From Diphasiastrum complanatum (taxonomy: Eukaryota > Streptophyta > Lycopodiopsida > Lycopodiales > Lycopodiaceae): 64,000 nucleotides of DNA. Each line of letters begins with the position of its first letter. Positions within the stretch are counted from its first letter, which is position 1. The position numbers were made by a program, and so were the translations under genes. Location of the stretch: the NCBI GenBank assembly GCA_029204225.1, contig CM055106.1:25315368-25379367 (forward strand), written 5' to 3'. This document shows positions 11,821 to 21,959 of the stretch, piece by piece. The notes under the pieces were generated by a model. That model saw only the letters and a list, made by a program, of their open reading frames with translations. It was not told the origin of the DNA and ran no database searches.

Positions 11821-11960
11821 CTTTCACTCTCCAATCTCCAATCTCTTTTTCTCTCTCACACACTCTTTCATATCTCCTTTTCATTTTTCACACATTTGAA
11901 AGTTTGATTCGCTTTCTCACTCTCTCACATATCTATCTCTCTCTCTCACACACACACACT
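11634..11960. repeat. Compound (CT)n/(CA)n microsatellite in the leader
   Basis: Several (CT)n blocks (11634-11690, 11750-11774, 11935-11947) and a (CA)n block (11775-11819) are embedded in T/C-rich sequence. On the transcribed strand this would give a CU-rich 5' leader to the transposase gene. Confidence 0.9.
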
Positions 11961-12028
11961 TTTTCATTTTTCACATTTGATATCTTTCCAAGTTCTTTTC
12001 ACAATTTCATATCTTTTTCTCAATAGTC

Positions 12029-12991
12029 ATGTCTACTAACGGTAGCGGAGCACCTCCATAAGATAGCAAAAAGTTAAAGAAGATGCAATATTATTACAAA
12101 ATGAAATCATGAGAAAGAGCACAAATGCTTGACGAAAGACTTAGTGAAACATCATCGTCATCAAGTTCTGGTGCCCATCCTCGACCTAAATCGCAGGTAC
12201 TATATATTTATTTGTTTAAAACTTAGGACTGTATTTATACACATATAAATTAGCTTGTAACATTAAGCTAATCATTCTTGTAATTGCAAAATAAAATTAG
12301 TTTCAACAAAGGTACAATGAAAAGATATATTGTGAGTGCAAACAATGCAAAGGATTGAAAATTTGAGAAAGACGAATAGTGGTGCAACATCTATGGAAGT
12401 ATGAAAAGCACATTGAGGAGTCCGATGTGAATTTGGAGGTACATTTTGACTATTTAGTACTTTTCTTATCATACACATTTATAATTTTTTTGAAAAAAAA
12501 AATACTAATTCTTGTATAATGTTTGATTCTTGCATAATAATACATTGGTGTTAATGTCTTATAGCACGTCGATTGACAATCTTATCAACAAGATAAGAAA
12601 CATCGATTTTGGATCATCTTTGGCATTAGATGAAGATCTTGTTGATGATCATAATGATGTCACTAGTCACCACACACCTCATGATGTGGAAGTTATGCAT
12701 CTTTCCATTCCACACGTCACTCACTCCACCACACCTCACATAGATCTTTTCATGGAATCTATTCATCCCATGATATCACCACACATAGATTCTATTCATC
12801 CCATGACACCTCACATGGATTTTATTCATTCCACAACACCTCACAAAGATTCTACTTTGGATTCTATTCATTCCACGATGTCATTGCACATAGATTCTTT
12901 CTATCCCATGACACCTCACATCGATTCTATCATTTCACGACACCTCAGATCGATTCTATCCATCCCACATCACCTCACATACCTTGTGTAG
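12029..12991 (+). pseudogene. CACTA transposase gene, N-terminal exons (transposase-associated domain)
   Basis: Exon 1 starts ATG TCT ACT AAC at 12029 and ends at TCGCAG followed by GTACTAT. Exon 2 (about 12300-12438) encodes IYCECKQCKGL and IVVQHLWKYEKHIEE, the CxCxxC...HL pattern of the domain preceding CACTA TNPD transposases, and ends before GTACATTTTG. Exon 3 (from about 12565) includes DEDLVDDHNDVTSHH. In-frame stops in exons 1 and 2 (TAA, TGA, TGA) can each be explained by a single C-to-T change from CAA or CGA. Copia element D is inserted at 13001 and separates this from the TNPD core at 19121. Confidence 0.5.
12755..12965 (+). repeat. Short coding repeat, IDSIHPMTPH-type
   Basis: A unit of roughly 30-40 bp resembling CACATAGATTCTATTCATCC followed by CATGACACCT recurs about six to seven times. 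In the open frame it gives His/Ser/Met/Pro-rich repeats such as PHIDSIHPMTPHMD. It is probably a slippage expansion within the variable part of the gene. Confidence 0.7.
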
Positions 12992-13000
12992 AATCTCCTT

Positions 13001-13871
13001 TGTTAAAAATTGTAAAACATATCTATCATATGTTTGTTGATATTTGGGAGTCCTATCCATGTAAATACTTTGTACATATCCAAGGTATGTGAATTGAGCA
13101 CATATACTTGTAGAATAGGAATAGTTTGGGTTAGGTAGATCAAATTCCAATGACATGCATAAAGTCTAGTTGGTCTAGTATGACATGCAATAATGTTGAC
13201 AATGTCTAGATTGATATGCATGGAGAATTTCACATGGAATTGGTCAATTATGACCTTGTAGAAACTCGAGCCACAATAAATGCATTGTGTCCTAAGTTTA
13301 CGTTGATACATGCAAGACATGCAAACACTCTAATGGACACATGCATGTAGTTTTGTACATGGCTAGTTGAGAATTTGACATTTGGAGAAAGTAGGTGGAA
13401 GTTAGGTGCAATCTGTGCGTGCAAGTAGTTAGGTGTCAGATAATAGTAGTTTGCACTTGAATAGGTGTAGGATATGCATTGAATACAAGGAGTACCACGA
13501 ATTTTGGCTCTCTTATATATGTACATATCATTCTCACTCATTTCTAATGAAGAATCAAGCATTTGTAATGTCATAATGGCAAATTTGGATCTCATGCAAT
13601 CTTGCTTATAATTGCTCTCTCTCTCTCTCTCTCTCTAATTCGGAATTTTGTGTCTTCATCATACATGATCAAGCTTGTGTACTTTCCCTATTTGTGAGGA
13701 ATTAATGTAGCTTTGATCTGTAGCATTCTATATTGTGCTCTAGCCATAGATCTGTTGGTAGATTGTAGGATTGCTCTATAGGTGATCTGTGTGCCACCAC
13801 AAAGCATGGTAAAGATCATTCACACATTTCTTGTGGTTTTCCACATGTGTGAATTTGCTGGATTTTCATCA
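13001..13871 (+). repeat. 5' LTR of element D
   Basis: 871 bp, starting TGTTAAAAATTG and ending TTTTCATCA directly before TGGTATCAGAGCC. It closely matches 17564-18261. A (CT)n run sits at 13616-13636. It shares GTATGTGAATTGAGCACAT with the LTRs at 28445 and 31494. Confidence 0.85.
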
Positions 13872-13884
13872 TGGTATCAGAGCC
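13872..13884 (+). other. Primer binding site of element D
   Basis: Exact TGGTATCAGAGCC, complementary to the 3' end of initiator-Met tRNA, immediately after the LTR terminal CA. Confidence 0.92.
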
Positions 13885-14924
13885 ATACCATGCTTTGAAT
13901 GCTATTAACATTAGGTGTTTGAAGAATTCTGTGACAATTCAAGCTAGGAAGCTGTTTAGCAGTGTTTTGCTATCTATTCTTGAACAGTTTTTTGGTGAAT
14001 GACGTTAGAACTAATATTTTCAATCCAGAATAGAGGATATATGGAATTCTGACATTTCACACATGTATAAACCAGAATACTTCATTTGATTCTATTTCCT
14101 TGGTGCTAGATCCAAAGATACTGACATTATAGCTTGTTGGAAATCTAGAAGAACCCTCTTTCCATTGCAATTGGTTTTAATTCATTCTGATGATTCTAGT
14201 AGAAGTTATAAGCTCTTAAAGAAGGGTAGGGAGGGACCCAAAATCCGAGTGGACACTTTTTGAATTGCTTATATTGCATGCATGATTCATCATTCACAGT
14301 TTTTGGTAATCGATCATTTCACACAAAGGGTTGTGTTTGAGTTGAATGTGTGTTTCTAAAGTGTTTTTCATTCAATAAACTCATGGTAAAATTTGACATC
14401 AGAATTGTAAGTGCTTCATCATAAGATATAGGCTAGATCCAAATTCAAAGTAATTGATTTTCTGTTGTGAGCAAAGACTCACATGATTGTTGCAAGTTTT
14501 TGCATAGGATTTGATAGAACACCCAATTGTTTTTTGTTCCTATTGTAAAAGAGAAGCAACACATTTGAAATCCATTTTTTGTGTATACCAATTCAACAAG
14601 CTCGAGATTTAGACCAAAATTTTGAGTCATGTAACACATTGTTTCATACAATTTGAGTGTATATGAGTCAATAGTGTTGTCTTTAAGCATTTCACACATG
14701 CCAAAAGAAGAAAGTACCAAAATTTGTCTATACTCCAATTCACTTTGAGAGGTTGATCTAGTTGGTCTTGTTTTGGTGGAATATTTGAGACCTATTTCAA
14801 ATGCAGTTGTAAGATTTTGTATAGGATTTGGTAGTACACCCAATTGTTTTGGCTCCTATAGTAAAAAGAAGCAACACATTCAATTCCATTTTTGTTGTCC
14901 AAATTACAAAGAGTCTTCACATAC
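13885..14924 (+). other. Untranslated leader of element D
   Basis: Non-coding leader of about 1.04 kb. A segment of about 110 bp is repeated directly (roughly 14490-14590 and 14805-14905), recognisable by CACCCAATTGTTTT and AGAAGCAACACATT in both copies. Confidence 0.55.
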
Positions 14925-15840
14925 ATGGCATCTGTAGGAGATTTTCTCTTTGAAGCTAGTGAGAGACTAGATACCTCCAACTATTCAGTTTAAAAGGATA
15001 GGATAGAGTCTTTGTTAATTCTTTATGGTGTAATGGACATAGTATTAGGAATTGAAGTTGAACCTGAAGCTTATGATGAGGCTCAGAGGTTCAAGGCAGA
15101 CTTGGAAAACCATTAAGAACAATTGTGAAGCAAAGATCACATCAAGACTTTTTACTCTTAGAAATCAGTATTTTCAAGTTTTCAAAGAGTTGATGAAAGT
15201 GCTTCAAGTTTTGTAATGAGAGTTAAAAATCTTCACAAAGAGATAGCATGCATAGGAAATACTCTAAAGAACAGTCAACTTGTTCAAGTAGTCCTTAATG
15301 GACTTAGAGAAGAGTATGCAAATGTTGTGCAAAGCTATCAAGGAGGAGCTACCATCTATGGAGGCTCTACATGATATTCTTATTGCTGAAGAATGCAGGC
15401 AAAAAAACAAGCTATCGAAAATCAACACACTTTCAAGGAAGGATGATAGTTATGGCAAAGCTCACTTTACCAAGAGCAAGTCAAGAGGGAGGAGCAAGGA
15501 CAAATTTTCTCAAGTCTTCTCCAAGAACAAATCAAAGGACAAAGCAAAGGACAAAGCCAAAGGAGGAGTAGAAGATGATTCAACTCATTCTTCTATATTC
15601 AAGAAGAAGACTCAAAAAGATCAAACCAATTTTACCATAGAAGATTCATATGAAAGTTGTGGAGAGACATCTCTCATGACGTCTAGCTTCTCCTCTTTAT
15701 TCTTTATTGATGTATCTTGGTACATTGATAGTGGTGCTACATCTCACATGACTTACACCAAAGATTCTTTTGATTCTATTGAATCTGTTCTAGATTCTAA
15801 GAAATCAATATACACAACTTTATGTTCCTAATCTCACAAA
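14925..15840 (+). pseudogene. Element D Gag-protease region
   Basis: It begins MASVGDFLFEASERLDTSNY, like the Gags of elements E and G. Characteristic blocks follow: VMRVKNLHKEIACIG, QLVQVVLNGLREEYANVVQS and EALHDILIAEECR. A lysine-rich stretch (SKDKAKDKAKGG) stands where a CCHC zinc knuckle is expected, but no knuckle is present. Protease follows with WYIDSGATSHM and the catalytic D-S-G. Stops near the start and a frameshift near 15340 break it. Confidence 0.75.
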
Positions 15841-16034
15841 GAATGTGATTAGTATTGGAAAGTCATTTGATGATGGTTTTGAAGTGGAATTCAATGTCAT
15901 TTATAAAGAAAGGTGATGAGATCCTTGCAAGTGGATCTAGATATGGAGGCATTTTCAAGTTAGATGTGCAAGAAAATACAAGTGCATGTGATGTTGCATT
16001 GATGACTTGTGTTTCCAAGAAGGACGTATGACAT
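15841..16034 (+). pseudogene. Element D protease end and GAG-pre-integrase start
   Basis: Shifted frames read PNLTKNVISIGKSFDDGFEV and then ASGSRYGGIFKLDV, the usual copia segment between protease and integrase. Homology to copia stops here; no LWHxRLGH or integrase follows. Confidence 0.6.
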
Positions 16035-16673
16035 ATGAGGTTGCATGTTTCCAATTTCAGATCTACGTCTTCAAAAGTCAAGGAGATCAAGCCAAGAGTG
16101 GCTTATTCTATGGCAAAATCACATATGGATCCATATTTGATGTCTTCTATTAAGACAAAACATCTTATGGCATTGGAACACTCGGATGTTGACCTTTCTT
16201 CATCAACAAGCAAGGAAGTTGCCTCTTGTTATTCTACTCTTATTGATGGTTTCACAAGTAACCAATGGCTATGTATTGTCTCTTCAAGTTTCATGGTGCA
16301 TGTGTATTTTCCATTATGTAAAGCTTTTTGGAGCTATGGAGCTATTGGAAGGATTGCACTATATGGAGTCTTGTTCAACTATAAGCCTAAGGTTGTATAC
16401 CTTAGTGTTCTTGAAGATTATTGCTTTGCATACGGTTTCTTGGAAGGAAAAAAGAATGGAGATCCAAGCTTATGGATTATGGTTGGATGTTTATCCACCA
16501 AGGAAGGCTACATAGCCTTTACACTCTCTATCTCAAAGGTGTTTGAGCATGGAGAAGTTATTGATTATGAAAATCTATTTTCTCTTGGAAGAGGCCAAGA
16601 GCACAATGTCCCTTACTGCATCAAAATTTCATTCTATGGAGAAAAGACAACTTATGATGGGGTCGAGGTTTGA
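16035..16673 (+). CDS. Unrecognised ORF in the integrase position of element D
   Basis: A 212-codon open frame that I do not recognise. It is rich in Ser, Phe, Tyr and hydrophobic residues (SSSFMVHVYFPLCKAFWSYG, then GVLFNYKPKVVYLSV, then YGFLEGKKNGDPSLW). It shows no integrase DDE, zinc-binding or RT motif. It lies between copia-like protease sequence and a second unknown ORF inside the LTR pair. It may be captured host sequence, a fast-evolving element protein, or non-coding DNA that happens to be open. Confidence 0.35.
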   Translation: MRLHVSNFRSTSSKVKEIKPRVAYSMAKSHMDPYLMSSIKTKHLMALEHSDVDLSSSTSKEVASCYSTLIDGFTSNQWLCIVSSSFMVHVYFPLCKAFWSYGAIGRIALYGVLFNYKPKVVYLSVLEDYCFAYGFLEGKKNGDPSLWIMVGCLSTKEGYIAFTLSISKVFEHGEVIDYENLFSLGRGQEHNVPYCIKISFYGEKTTYDGVEV

Positions 16674-16871
16674 GGAAGAGTATTTTCAACATGCATGTCC
16701 AAGTAGATCTTCATCATTGTACAAGGCCAAGTCCTTGTTGTTCTTATTTCATGGAAAAGAAAGGATAAGTGAAGGTGGTATTCATTCTATTCTACTCACC
16801 TATGGTTCTCTTTCTTTGGTTGACGATATATCTTGCTTAGTAGAGATTTGTTCATCTCATAGATTCTAGTT

Positions 16872-17330
16872 TTGAATATTGTCTTTAGTTTGGAATTAAT
16901 TTTTGTCATTGGTGACTTGATTATGTTTCCAAAACATCTACAAAGCAAGATATTGTACCATCATTTGAATGCTCTTAAATTGAGTAAGAGCAAGAACAAG
17001 AACAAGCTCAAACATATTGAAGAATATGTTCCTTCATTTGATGAGGCATGCTGTAAACTTCTTGTGAGATTAAGTGAAGTATCCACTGAGGACACTTACA
17101 ACCTCAAGAAAGTATTTAGCCTCAATTTGATCAAGTTAGAGTATGGTTTCAAGATTAGATCCATTTTTGATAGAGTTCATAGAATTTGGACTAATAAAGC
17201 TAGTGTGCTTAGTCTTGAATATTGCTCATGGTATAATCTTGGTCAATATGATCTTTGTGATATAATGAGGTTTGGAGGCCTCGGATTTTTCATATTCTTA
17301 TGTAGCCCTCTTCATGCAAAGGAACTTTGA
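16872..17330 (+). CDS. Second unrecognised ORF of element D
   Basis: A 152-codon open frame with a hydrophobic start (NIVFSLELIFVIGDLIMFPK), a basic middle (KLSKSKNKNKLKHIEEY) and a Leu-rich segment (CKLLVRLSEVSTEDTYNLKK). It has no motif I know. It is followed at 17555 by a polypurine tract and the 3' LTR. The coding status is uncertain. Confidence 0.3.
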   Translation: MNIVFSLELIFVIGDLIMFPKHLQSKILYHHLNALKLSKSKNKNKLKHIEEYVPSFDEACCKLLVRLSEVSTEDTYNLKKVFSLNLIKLEYGFKIRSIFDRVHRIWTNKASVLSLEYCSWYNLGQYDLCDIMRFGGLGFFIFLCSPLHAKEL

Positions 17331-17563
17331 AAACCTAGGATTAGGATCAAGCATGGAGGAGACATATCAACATAGTGGCAAATTGGTGGAAAATGTTTCA
17401 AAAGCATTTTGGAAAAGATTTCTATCAAGGAGATCTTATCGTGGATTTGGTAAGAGTGCTGCTATGATGGATTCTTTGTTCAACTTCACTTCAAATGCAA
17501 AGTAAAGAATCCATACACACAAAGGATCTTCATCAACATCAGATAGATATATTTTAAAGAGGA

Positions 17564-18261
17564 GTGTTAAAATTTTTAAAACATATCTATCATATGTTTG
17601 TTGATATTTGGGGGTCCTACCCATGTAAATGCTTTGTACATATTCAAGGTATGTGAATTGAGCACATATCCTTGTAGAATAGGGCGAGTTTGGGTTAGGT
17701 AGATCAAATTCCAATGACATGCATAAAGTTTAGTTGGTCTAATATGACATACAATAATGTTGACAATGTCTAGATTGACATGCATGTAGAATTTCACATG
17801 GAATTGATCAATTATGACCTTGTAGAAACTCGAACCACAATAAATGCATTGTGTCCTAAGTTTACGTTGATACATGCAAGACATGCAAACACTCTAATGG
17901 ACACATGCATGTAGTTTTGTACATGGCTAGTTGAGAATTTGACATTTGGAGAAAGTAGGTGAAAGTTAGGTGCAATCTGTGCGTGCAAGTAGTTAGGTGT
18001 CAAGATAATAGTAGTTTTCACTTGAATAGGTGTAGGATATGCATTGAATGCAAGGAGTACCATGAATTTTGGCTCTCTTATATATGTATATATCATTCTC
18101 ACTCATTTCTAATGAAGAATCAAGCATTTGTAATGTCATAATGTCAAATTTGGATCTCATGCAATCTTGCTTGTAATTGCTCTCTCTCTCTAACTCGGAT
18201 TTTGTGTCTTCTTCATACATGATCAAGCTTGTGTACTTTCCCTATTTATGAGGAATTAGTG
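17564..18261 (+). repeat. 3' LTR of element D, 3'-truncated
   Basis: Starts TGTTAAAATTTTTAAAAC after the purine run AAAGAGGAG. It matches the 5' LTR up to GAGGAATTAGTG and then departs abruptly, so the final segment (counterpart of 13707-13871) is missing. Confidence 0.8.
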
Positions 18262-18459
18262 ACTAATTGTGATTTTGAGGAACGCACCAATGGAAAGGAA
18301 GAATACTTTTCTAGGAACTCAAAAGGTACATACGTAATGGTATGTGCGATAAGGCCCATTAAATGTGGTGAAGAGCTATTCATCAAATATAGCTTTAATC
18401 GTCCTCTTCCAAGATGTTTACAAAAGGCTTTGAGCCAAACTCAAGCTTGTACCTTGTGA
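18262..18459 (+). pseudogene. SET-domain-like C-terminal fragment
   Basis: The frame reads NCDFEERTNGK, then GTYVMVCAIRPIKCGEELFI followed by KYSFN. The segment V.A.RPI..GEELF..Y resembles the end of SET lysine-methyltransferase domains, where an Asn-Cys precedes and a Tyr closes the active site. Only about 60 residues are present, and the catalytic core upstream is absent. It starts exactly where the element D LTR is broken off and precedes the CACTA core, so it may be a captured gene fragment. The similarity is short and could be misleading. Confidence 0.3.
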
Positions 18460-18731
18460 ATATCAAAATACATTTTATCTATTTAGTGAGAACAAGTTAT
18501 GTTGAATGTCAATTAATTTTTTTTTTTTATATTTCATATTGCATGTCTTAATTTTAGTTTTAATTTTCATGAATGACAATCTTATATGTTAATTGATAAA
18601 TATGTTAATTCGTTTCCCATGTTTGAAGGACTATGAATAGTCATCTAGCTCTAGTGACGATGACAACAGCCACTCCATATCCAAAACAAGATTGGCATAC
18701 GATGGGCCACACATAAATCAACTATCCATTA

Positions 18732-19102
18732 GAGGAGTTTTGAGCTCCAAAAAGACCCTTTAAGAATTCATGCAAGATGTAGTTTATATTATTAAAATAT
18801 TATAACACTAACACTTTTGACTTGCCATAACTTTTTAATCGTAGCTCAGAAGTATGTTATCTAATATATCATTGGAAAGCCCTTGTTGAGTGCTTTCCAA
18901 TGCACCAAACTCCGCTAAATTCGGACTTACCACTAAAAAGTTATGTCATTTTTAGTGTGGAATCAAAATGTGGACTCAAAAAGTTACGTTACGTGGATTT
19001 CAAATTTGAGTGTTTTGATTGGTCCATGTGTACGAAAAAATTGAGAAAAAAAATATAAAAAAAATCTCTACAAAGGGTCTTTTTTTGGATTTAGAACTCC
19101 TC
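18732..19102. mobile_element. Hairpin MITE with TA flanks
   Basis: Terminal inverted repeats of about 36 bp: the left end GAGGAGTTTTGAGCTCCAAA pairs with the reverse complement of the right end (GAGGAGTTCTAAATCCAAAA), and both continue into AGACCCTTT. TA lies on each side (18730, 19103). Inner inverted repeats CATAACTTTTTA / TAAAAAGTTATG and CATTGGAAAG / CTTTCCAATG form further hairpins. 371 bp, non-coding. A TA target would suit a mariner-type source, but this is not certain. Confidence 0.65.
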
Positions 19103-19120
19103 TAATGACGTCGTGAGCGT

Positions 19121-20968
19121 ATGGGATTGAGAGCCATGATGAAAATAGATGAACAACAATGTGCCAAAACAAATCAGCCTCGATCTTCTTCTTCTTCTTC
19201 TTCAGAATCAAGATTAAGTGCTGAAAATAATTTTTGCATTCAAGATGAAATTGAAATCATGAACAACTTGATAAATAATGTCTATGAGCATCATGACGTG
19301 GAAGAACGCACTGAATATGATAGTGAATCATTTATTAGTGTCGAGGAAAAAAAATTGAGAAAAGAGTCAAACACACCATTATATCCTGGAGCAAAGACAT
19401 CTCGTTTGGCCGCTTCGTTGCTTATATTGAACCTCCAAGCAAAATATAAATGGAGTGCTACAGGTTCCTTATTTGGATAAATTAGATTGACAATACATTT
19501 TTGTTTCATGCGATTTTAATGTGGACTATGCATGACTATCCAGGATTGGGTGATTGTTCAGGTGACTATAAAATGAAACCACTTGTAATTTTTGTATATT
19601 TATTTTTTATGCATGCAATATTTATTTTTTTTAGAAAATTCTACTTATAACACGAATTGGATTTGATTCTTTTAGGTTTTACAACTTCTGGATATCACGT
19701 GTGTCTCATTTGTGGACCAAATATTGATGCTCGACACTCACATCGTTGTATATGAAAATCATCGCAAGTACTTACATGATGAAAATCATCCATTTAGAAA
19801 TGCTCATAGAAGAGGCTTTGGAGAAAGATGAAAAACAAGAATGTTTCCAAAGAAAATGTCCGTGGCAGATTGGCACAAACTTTGGATTGAATCCGAGACT
19901 AAGCCAATGAATGGTATGAAAAGACTATCCATCTTTCATTGTTTACCATATTGGAATAACCTTTTGATCAATCACTTGTCTGATCCTATGCACATATTCA
20001 AAAATGTGAGTGAATCAATATGGAAATACTTGGTGGGCGACAAAGATAGTATTTCTACCAAACATGATCTACAAGAATCAAAAACAAAAAAGAGTATTGG
20101 CCAAAATTATGTAATGATAGAAATACCTATACTATTCCAAGAGCCCCTTGGATGCTTACGAAAGAAAAGTATAAGTACGTACGGTCAATCATTTGCGAGA
20201 TGAGAACACCAACATGTTTTGCTCATTCACTACGAACATCATTCACAGCTGAAGGAAAACTCCATGGTCTAAAATCTCCTGATTGGTTGAAGATGGTCAA
20301 GTACATATTTCCAATGTGCATTCGTGGTTGTCTAACTGATCAACTTCGTGATGCCATTTACAAATTAGCATCCGTTGTCAAGTACTTAAATTTTTTTGTT
20401 CACATCGATATTTTATGAAATTGCGTGTTCTATTTCTAATACAAGTTTGATAAAATCATACGAACGTACTAAAACCTAGTTATACTACAAACATGATGTA
20501 GATGGATGTGTGATAAGGAGATTCGTGAGATAGACGTGCAAACAAAACAAGAAGATATGGTGGAGGTTGTATGTATGCGTGAGAGGAATTTTTCAACTTC
20601 TTTCCTAGACATACAGGTGCATCTGATTGTGCACTTGGTCCAAGAAGTTGGTATTGCCGGTCTTGTGCACAAGGTATAATACACATGATTTTGATTTTAG
20701 TGGTTTCAATAAATGTAGGAGATTCATGAAAGTGTTGAAAGATTTTGTGCGTCAAAAGGCAAGGCCAGAGGGAAGCACGTCAGAAGGATGGTTAGTGCAA
20801 GAATCTCTACTTTATGTTACCAAAGTTTTGTTTCAAATAGATCCATCTGCTCCAGGACTATGGCATGATGAGGAAAGCAATGAGGTGAAAGGTGAAAAAC
20901 CTCAAGGTATGGGTAGTCTTATAAAAATGACATCAGTTTCATTTCAAACTCATCTCGCAATCACTTAG
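19121..20968 (+). pseudogene. CACTA TNPD-like transposase (Transposase_21 plus DUF4218)
   Basis: Blocks in order: LYPGAKTSRLAASLLILNLQ, MHDYPGLGDCSG, TTSGYHVCLICGPNID, ENHPFRNAHRRGFGE, LSIFHCLPYWNNLLINHLSD and PMHIFKNVSESIWKYLVG. These follow the Transposase_21 order of LYPGC, D.P..G.LSG, CP.C, HRRFL, LPYW and DVMHIEKN. DUF4218 follows: GKLHGLKSPDW, FPMCIRGCLTDQLRDAIYKL, FLDIQVHLIVHLVQEVGIAG and KARPEGSTSEGW. Several frameshifts and stops are present, and AT-rich stretches may be introns. The N-terminal exons are at 12029. This enzyme cuts CACTA element ends. An LTR interrupts it near 20998. Confidence 0.8.
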
Positions 20969-20997
20969 AATTAAAAAAACTTATCAATATTAATAGA

Positions 20998-21530
20998 TGT
21001 GTGAACTGATTAAGAGAATAATTAGTGTCCCGAACGAGTTTGGTGTATCGCAAACGGATTTTTTTTTTTTAATTTTCTTATGCGGAAGCTTGCAAGACCC
21101 TACACACGCGACTACAGATCACAGAACAGATATGCTAGCAATCAAGATAGCGCAAGACAAGGAGATGCACAAGATAGAGAAACTGTATTATCAGTTTGAT
21201 TTTTAGAGCGAGATGGTCAGTGTCTTGCTCATTGGCGGCTTGACGCTCTGCTCTTTCGTTGTGTTCTGCTCGTTGGTAGACTTTCATGCACAACTATTTC
21301 GTTTCTATTCCTTTTTTTTTCTGCTCTACTCACGCACATTCTTTGTGTATTCTTTTGATCCAGAAAAAAACTTATATCTCCACTGTGTGGAGTTTACAAG
21401 ATAGCTAAATATAGAATTACAAGAGTAGTTAATGCTAATCAACTAATCAGTTACTCTCCGTTATTGCTAATTGTTTCAACTGGGCATGAAGTTTTAGACT
21501 CCATGCCCGTTGAGCTGCCAGTTGGCAACA
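20998..21530 (-). repeat. Copia LTR, minus orientation (family of 2054-2599)
   Basis: About 533 bp. The right end is at GTTGGCAACA next to the 3' tail of a minus-strand copia element. The interior matches the LTR at 2054-2599 (TGGCGGC block, GACTTTCATGCA). The left end is approximate. Confidence 0.6.
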
Positions 21531-21945
21531 CAAAAGATTTTCTTTCGTTTCTTTTCATTTTGTGTCGTGTCATGTCTATTTGGTCTCGGAGGCATGTTTG
21601 ACTTTCATGAATCATTTGACCTTCAAGTTTTGCTTCACGTCGTGTCTTAGGGTTTTTGAGGTACGTTGACTTTCGTGAATTGTTTGCCATTCAACCTCCG
21701 CTTCATGTCGCTTCGCTTCGCGTCGCGACAAAGTTGCAGGAGTTCACAATTTCTGACACACTCTCTTGAACCTTGCAGCTTTGCATGTTCATTCCAATTT
21801 TCTTTCTTTGCTTTGCGAAGAGTGGCTTGTCGAGTGGCTTCGTGAGCAGATCTGGAATCATGTCTTCAGACTTTATGCACTGGACCTGGAGCTCTCCTTT
21901 CGAGATCAAATCTCAAATGTGATGGTACTTCAAAGGTATGTGTCA
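21531..21945 (-). pseudogene. Copia RNase H tail and 3' UTR (minus strand)
   Basis: Minus-strand reading gives SEDMIPDLLTKPLDKPLF, the conserved end of copia RNase H (ADILTKPL type), then KIGMNMQSCKVQESVSEIVN before the stop. The rest of the element is missing; sequence beyond 21945 belongs to a plus-strand copia fragment. Confidence 0.7.
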
Positions 21946-21959
21946 TCAACATCTCAAGT

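Larger units (their letters stand above)
13001..18261 (+). mobile_element. Element D: LTR retrotransposon with Gag/protease but no recognisable integrase or RT
   Basis: It has a 5' LTR at 13001-13871, a tRNA-iMet primer site at 13872-13884, Gag and protease at 14925-15840, unfamiliar ORFs to 17505, a polypurine tract at about 17555-17563, and a 3' LTR at 17564-18261. The 3' LTR lacks roughly its last 165 bp. The sequence before 13001 is CACTA exon material. A target duplication cannot be tested because the right end is lost. About 3.7 kb of internal sequence is shorter than a full copia element, and no YVDD, integrase or RNase H motif is visible. Confidence 0.75.

Noticed and set aside
13248-13595. 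115-codon minus-strand ORF, also present near 17812-18102
   Set aside because: It lies in both LTR copies of element D and has no coding features; it is an LTR shadow.
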